From contig CBDHFR010000004.1 in the NCBI GenBank assembly GCA_965262665.1, positions 2,852,001-2,916,000 of the forward strand: a stretch of 64,000 nt of DNA. Reading direction: 5' to 3'. Made by a program: the position numbers and the translations under genes. Shown here in pieces: positions 60,416 to 64,000 of this stretch (its first letter is position 1; every line of letters begins with the position of its first letter). The notes beneath the pieces were generated by a model that was not told the origin of the DNA, ran no database searches, and was given only the letters and a program-made list of their open reading frames with translations. The stretch is from CBDBND01 sp965262665 (GTDB taxonomy: Bacteria > Pseudomonadota > Alphaproteobacteria > Rhodospirillales > Rhodospirillaceae).

Positions 60416-62080
60416 GTGCGCGCCGAGCAAGGATTCCGCATTGCATCGACATTGGATGACCGGCAAAGGCGCCGGTTTCAGCCTCTGTTAACGCCGTTGA
60501 CCCGCCGCATTCTCGCCGTGACCTTGGTCGCACCGGTTCTGCTGGCTTTGGGACTTCTGTTTCTTGATGAATACGAACAGTCCCTCATCGCCACCGAAAT
60601 CGACGCACTTCGCACCGAAGGTGAACTGATCGCAGCTTCGATCGGCGAAGGAGCGTTGGTTATTGAATCGGAGAGCGAGGCCTTTGGAGCTTTCATGCCG
60701 GCCGGCGCGACCCGGCGTATAGATCCTTCGATGGCCCGGCAATTGATTCGCCGTTTGGCTGAACTGGCCGAGGTACGGGCGAGACTCTATGACCGTGGCG
60801 GCGCTTTGATTGCCGATAGCCGTCTCCTTACCGGACCCGGCGGCGAAGTGCGTGTGGTCGACCTACCCCCTGCCGAAAACGGACCAATGGCAGAACTGAT
60901 GCGTCAATCCATTGCGTGGGTCGAGGACCTGATCGGCAGCAACGACACATTAGATCGGTACATTGAGCAAGCCAACGGCACGGCATACGATTTCGCTGAG
61001 ATCATCGGCGCTTTGGAGCAAGGTGAAGCCGGCAGCGGCGTGCGCCTTGACCGCAATAGCCAAAAAGTACTGACCGTCGCCGTACCCGTTCAATTCTACA
61101 AGCAAATCGTCGGCGCACTGTTCGTCTCGGGCGGCGACGCCAATATTGAAGCACGCTTATTTGAAGTGCGCAGTGCGATCCTGACGATCTTTGCTTGGAC
61201 ATTTGTCGTAACGATTCTGCTGTCCCTCTACCTAGCCGGCACCATTGCGCGTCCGGTACGGCGTTTGGCAGAGGCCGCGACGCGGGTTCGGGATGGCCGC
61301 AGCCGTCAGCACGCCATTCCTGATTTGAGCAAACGCGGCGATGAAATCGGCGCCTTGTCCAGCGCGCTGCGCGACATGACCGAAAGCCTATGGCTGCGCA
61401 TGGATGCCACCGAGCAATTTGCCGCTGACGTCGCTCATGAAATCAAGAATCCCCTAACGTCATTGCGCAGTGCCGTGGAAACGGTGGCACGCATTCAAGA
61501 CGCAGATCAGCAAAAACGCTTGATGGGTATCATCCAAGACGATGTGACGCGACTTGATCGTCTGATCTCAGATATCTCTGATGCGTCCCGGTTGGACGCA
61601 GAATTGTCACGAGCGGAAACGGAACCGATCCAGATCCGAACTTTGCTGGACACCCTGGCTGAAATTACCAATTCAGACGATTCCGCCGATGCAGCTAGGG
61701 TCGAGCTCAACGTACCACCCACGGATGATCTTTCGGTTGTCGGATTGGAAGGCCGATTGGCGCAAGTGTTCCGTAATTTGATCGGCAATGCAGTGACCTT
61801 CAGTCCGCCGGGCGGGACAATATTTGTTCGTGCCGGGCGGGAATCAGGTTTTATCCGCGTCGAAGTAGAGGATCAGGGTCCCGGCATCCAGCAGGGTAAG
61901 GAACAGGAAATTTTCAGCCGGTTTTATTCAGAACGGCCTGAACAGGAAAAATTCGGTACCCACTCCGGACTGGGACTATCCATTTCAAAACAGATTGTCG
62001 ATGCCCATGGCGGTACGATTGAAGCTGTAAACGCGGCCGCAGGCGGTGCCAAATTTATCGTACGATTGCCGGCGCATTGA
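60416..62080 (+). CDS. chvG: Sensor histidine kinase ChvG
   Basis: 554 residues. First membrane helix about 30-50 (RRILAVTLVAPVLLALGLLF), a periplasmic sensor domain (about 55-245; the family's stimulus-binding region controlled by ExoR in rhizobia), second helix about 248-272, a HAMP linker (about 275-325), the H box FAADVAHEIKNPLTSLRSAV (His about 342) and the ATPase domain with N box FRNLIGNAVTFSPPGG, G boxes VEDQGPGIQQG and THSGLGLSISKQIV. Partner of ChvI. No hprK follows; the next gene is convergent. Confidence 0.95.
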   Translation: MRAEQGFRIASTLDDRQRRRFQPLLTPLTRRILAVTLVAPVLLALGLLFLDEYEQSLIATEIDALRTEGELIAASIGEGALVIESESEAFGAFMPAGATRRIDPSMARQLIRRLAELAEVRARLYDRGGALIADSRLLTGPGGEVRVVDLPPAENGPMAELMRQSIAWVEDLIGSNDTLDRYIEQANGTAYDFAEIIGALEQGEAGSGVRLDRNSQKVLTVAVPVQFYKQIVGALFVSGGDANIEARLFEVRSAILTIFAWTFVVTILLSLYLAGTIARPVRRLAEAATRVRDGRSRQHAIPDLSKRGDEIGALSSALRDMTESLWLRMDATEQFAADVAHEIKNPLTSLRSAVETVARIQDADQQKRLMGIIQDDVTRLDRLISDISDASRLDAELSRAETEPIQIRTLLDTLAEITNSDDSADAARVELNVPPTDDLSVVGLEGRLAQVFRNLIGNAVTFSPPGGTIFVRAGRESGFIRVEVEDQGPGIQQGKEQEIFSRFYSERPEQEKFGTHSGLGLSISKQIVDAHGGTIEAVNAAAGGAKFIVRLPAH

Positions 62081-62105
62081 GTCCGGCCGTCAACCAAACG
62101 TGGCC

Positions 62106-62519
62106 TTAAACTTGGCTTAGGACAAACCCCAGTAGGATTGGTAAGGTGAGAAACGACAAAACTGTCGAGACCACAACAATACTTGCCACTTCACTGGGAC
62201 GGTTGCCGTAGCGCACAGCAAAAAGATAATTGAACACCGCTGTCGGCATGGAGGCCTGGATGATGACCGCCGCACGAGCGATACCATCGAGACCAAGCAG
62301 CGCCGAAATGCCAACACCCGCCGCAAACCCGAGCAGCAAACGTGCGCTCGAAAAGACAACACTGCGCCCCAACGCGCTCGGTTTGAGGCGTGACAAAGAA
62401 ATGCCGAGAGACATGAGCATGAGTGGGATCACCATCCCGGCAATGACGTCAACGGTACCGTCGATCCACCTAGGCAATGCCGCATCCGTCACTAACAAAA
62501 TAATGGAAAGCGCCGCAGC
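62106..62519 (-). pseudogene. AEC-family permease, truncated by an ISAs1 element
   Basis: The frame from the IS boundary reads LAAALSIILLVTDAALPRWI, then GMVIPLMLMSLGISLSRLKP, GLDGIARAAVIIQASMPTAV and YLFAVRYGNRPSEVASIVVV. This is the C-terminal five-helix half of auxin-efflux-carrier-type transporters (M-P-x-A-x-x-N-x-L-F motif as MPTAVFNYLFAV). The N-terminal half is absent from the far side of the IS, so the gene is lost, not just interrupted. Confidence 0.8.
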
Positions 62520-62607
62520 CAGGGCAATTGGGTGAACTTGAGGATGACAAGAGTGTAGAAGTCTGAATCGCTATTGATCCTTTTGATTCGCAAGAAGGAT
62601 CCCAGAA

Positions 62608-63802
62608 ATGACGCGACGGTTTGGAACGGCGAACGAGGCCTTTAATCAGATTGTTGATTTCCTGGAGCATTTCACCGATCTCGACGACCCGCGGCAACGC
62701 GCCACGGTCCTCTATCCCCTCGACGAAGTGTTGCTACTATGCCTTCTCGGCGTGCCCGCCGGCTGTGAGAGCTGGGTCGAGATCGCCAAGTACGGCGAGA
62801 GGAAACTGACGTTTCTGCGCCGTTTCCGGCCGTTCACGGATGGTACGCCCTCACACGATCAACGCGGTGACATCTTCGCAGCCCTTGATGCCGAACAGTT
62901 TCAGCACTGCTTCATCGCCTGGGCGGCATCGCTCACCGGGCGCGGCGCGGACATCGTCGCCATCGACGGCAAGACGCTGCGGCGCTCCTATCAGGAAGGC
63001 GGCGCCAAAGCGCATCCACATGATCTCGGCGTGGAGCACACGTCAGAACCTGGTGCTTGGCCAAGCCAAGGTGGCTGATAAATCCAACGAGATCGTCGCT
63101 CTCCCGAAGCTGTTGGATCTGTTGACCATCAACGGCGCGACGGTGACCATCGACGCCATGGGCTGTCAGCGCAACATCGCCGCGAAGATCATCGACAAGG
63201 ACGCCGACTATATCCTTGCCCTCAAGGGCAACCAGGGCAGCCTGCACGACGATACCAAGCTTTTCTTCATCGAACAGATAGCATGCGGCTTTGCCGATAC
63301 GGTTGTCAGCCACCACCAGACAGTGGAGAAGAGCCACGGCCGCATCGAAACCCGGACCACCACGGCGACGAACGAAATCGCTTGGCTGAAGGAACGCCAC
63401 CACTGGCCCGGGCCCGGGAGCATTGTTATGGTCGAAACCGTACGCGAGATCGGCATCCAACCCGGCGCCAAGGTCGAGCGCGAGACCCGCTTCTACATCC
63501 GCCTCCACCGCCGCCAAGGCCGATACCCTGAGCGCCGCCATCCGGGGCCATTGGAGCAGCGAGAACGGGCTGCACTGGGTCATGGACCTGCACTGGGTCA
63601 TGGACCTGCACTGGGTCATGGACATGGTCTTCCGCGACGACGAGTGCCGGGTCCGAAAGAACACTGCCCCGGCCAACTTCGCGGTCGTCAAACACATGGC
63701 GAGCAACCTCTTGCGCCAAGCCCCGGGCAAGGACAGTCTGCGTGTAAAATGACGCATCGCCGCCTGGGATGACGACTTCCTCGCAAGCCTTATCTCACGG
63801 TG
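62608..63802 (+). pseudogene. ISAs1-family transposase with frameshifts and a triplicated unit
   Basis: Frame 1 (62608-about 63030): LEHFTDLDDPRQRATVLYPL, CLLGVPAGCESWVEIAKYGE and IVAIDGKTLRRSYQEGG (first catalytic Asp). Frame 2 (to about 63500): NLVLGQAKVADKSNEIVALP, ATVTIDAMGCQRNIAAKI (second Asp) and DYILALKGNQGSLHDD. Frame 3: AIRGHWSSENGLHWVMD (catalytic Glu) with LHWVMD three times, then RKNTAPANFAVVKHMASNLL, and after an in-frame TGA RIAAWDDDFLASLISR-stop. Two frameshifts, one stop and the triplication make it inactive. Confidence 0.85.
63570..63623 (+). repeat. Three tandem copies of an 18-base unit
   Basis: CTGCACTGGGTCATGGAC occurs at 63570-63587, 63588-63605 and 63606-63623 without change. 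It encodes LHWVMD directly after the catalytic Glu of the ISAs1 transposase, where relatives have one copy. Confidence 0.95.
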
Positions 63803-63926
63803 AAACCATTCACCCGATTGCCCTGCGGTGACGGCTTGGCTGATGCGATCCAGTTGCTCTGGACAGGCGGGGACCGGCGGGTATGGTGTGCACCAAAGCA
63901 GAAATGGGATCGTGGGAGTTAAGGCC

Positions 63927-64000
63927 ATGGGCAAATTCGGGATGGGACAGTCGATCCGGCGCGTCGAAGACGAACGCTTTATTACCGGCGCTGGGTCTTT
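63927..64000 (+). CDS. Molybdenum hydroxylase large subunit (CoxL/xanthine dehydrogenase type), first codons
   Basis: From ATG 63927, with GGGAGTTAAGG upstream, the visible 24 residues are GKFGMGQSIRRVEDERFITG-AGS. G-x-x-V/I-x-R-x-E-D-x-R-F-x-T-G is the hallmark start of the molybdopterin-binding large subunit of carbon monoxide dehydrogenase-like and aldehyde oxidase-like enzymes. The gene continues beyond the window, so subclass and cofactor motifs cannot be checked. Confidence 0.8.
   Translation, partial: MGKFGMGQSIRRVEDERFITGAGS

Larger units (their letters stand above)
62520..63825 (+). mobile_element. ISAs1-family element
   Basis: Terminal inverted repeats CAGGGCAATTGGGTGAA (62520-62536) and CAGGGCAATCGGGTGAA (inverted, 63809-63825) differ at one base. 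The 1306-bp length suits ISAs1 elements. No target duplication is seen (flanks GCCGCAGC and CGGTGACG), in line with a deletion next to the element that removed part of the AEC gene. The transposase is frameshifted. Confidence 0.85.

Overview
The window reads as an alphaproteobacterial chromosome. The best evidence is the pckA–chvI–chvG block near the right end, two PAS_5-type proteins (a mostly alphaproteobacterial family), the alphaproteobacterial style of polA, and gene families common in marine or soil alphaproteobacteria (TonB-dependent receptors, DUF1838, GST, acetoacetate-decarboxylase-like and Rieske oxygenase genes). No genus can be named from the sequence alone.

Layout. 1–6.4 kb: end of a flavin-dependent oxygenase, a two-gene peptidyl-prolyl isomerase operon (FKBP then parvulin), PAS_5 protein, GST, small membrane protein, then GNAT acetyltransferase, FAD monooxygenase and SAM methyltransferase. 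6.6–8.4 kb: an IS630 copy (type I) abutting a truncated second IS630 (type II) that is fused in frame to the 3' part of a luciferase-like flavin oxidoreductase. 8.9–10.9 kb: Nudix hydrolase, acetoacetate-decarboxylase-like protein and a second PAS_5 protein. 11.0–15.4 kb: a nested mobile locus. A type I IS630 has been split by a 2.8-kb IS1595-family transposon with perfect 27-bp inverted repeats and a 9-bp direct repeat. The transposon carries a DNA methyltransferase fused to a nuclease-like domain and a tRNA-like sequence. A deleted type II IS630 follows. 15.7–19 kb: quinone-reductase-like flavoprotein, beta-lactamase-fold hydrolase, SnoaL-like protein and a frameshifted SDR gene. 18.94–21.85 kb: a segment bounded by a duplication of the SDR 3' end, holding a decayed lysis-like cassette (small membrane protein, amidase with SH3 domain, two lipoproteins, an Arg-Ala-Asp repeat). 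21.9–34.6 kb: S9 peptidase, DUF1838 genes (one decayed), amidohydrolase, and a dipeptide-type ABC importer without ATPases, with a Rieske oxygenase in its operon.

34.7–47.6 kb is largely an insertion-sequence graveyard (IS630, IS6, IS91, IS110/IS1111, ISAs1, IS66 and IS256 remnants, and a decayed tyrosine recombinase). Within it are broken TonB-dependent receptors, a secretin, a Sel1-repeat lipoprotein, a ParB-like protein and a large secreted protein. 47.8–55.3 kb is ordinary core sequence: tRNA-Arg, lipase-like hydrolase, ABC ATPase, zinc-finger protein, polA, TPR protein. 55.3–56.2 kb holds a chimeric type I/type II IS630 that truncates an anti-sigma-kinase gene. 56.2–62.1 kb: anion transporter, pckA, chvI, chvG. 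62.1–64 kb: a truncated AEC permease, an ISAs1 element with a triplicated 18-bp unit near its active site, and the first codons of a molybdenum hydroxylase large subunit.

The most notable system is the IS1595 transposon. Transposase and methyltransferase–nuclease are joined by a GTGA stop-start overlap and driven by a promoter whose -35 box lies at the inner edge of the left inverted repeat, so restriction-modification-like cargo appears wired to transposase expression. The evidence throughout is reading of motifs and junctions; no database search was possible.
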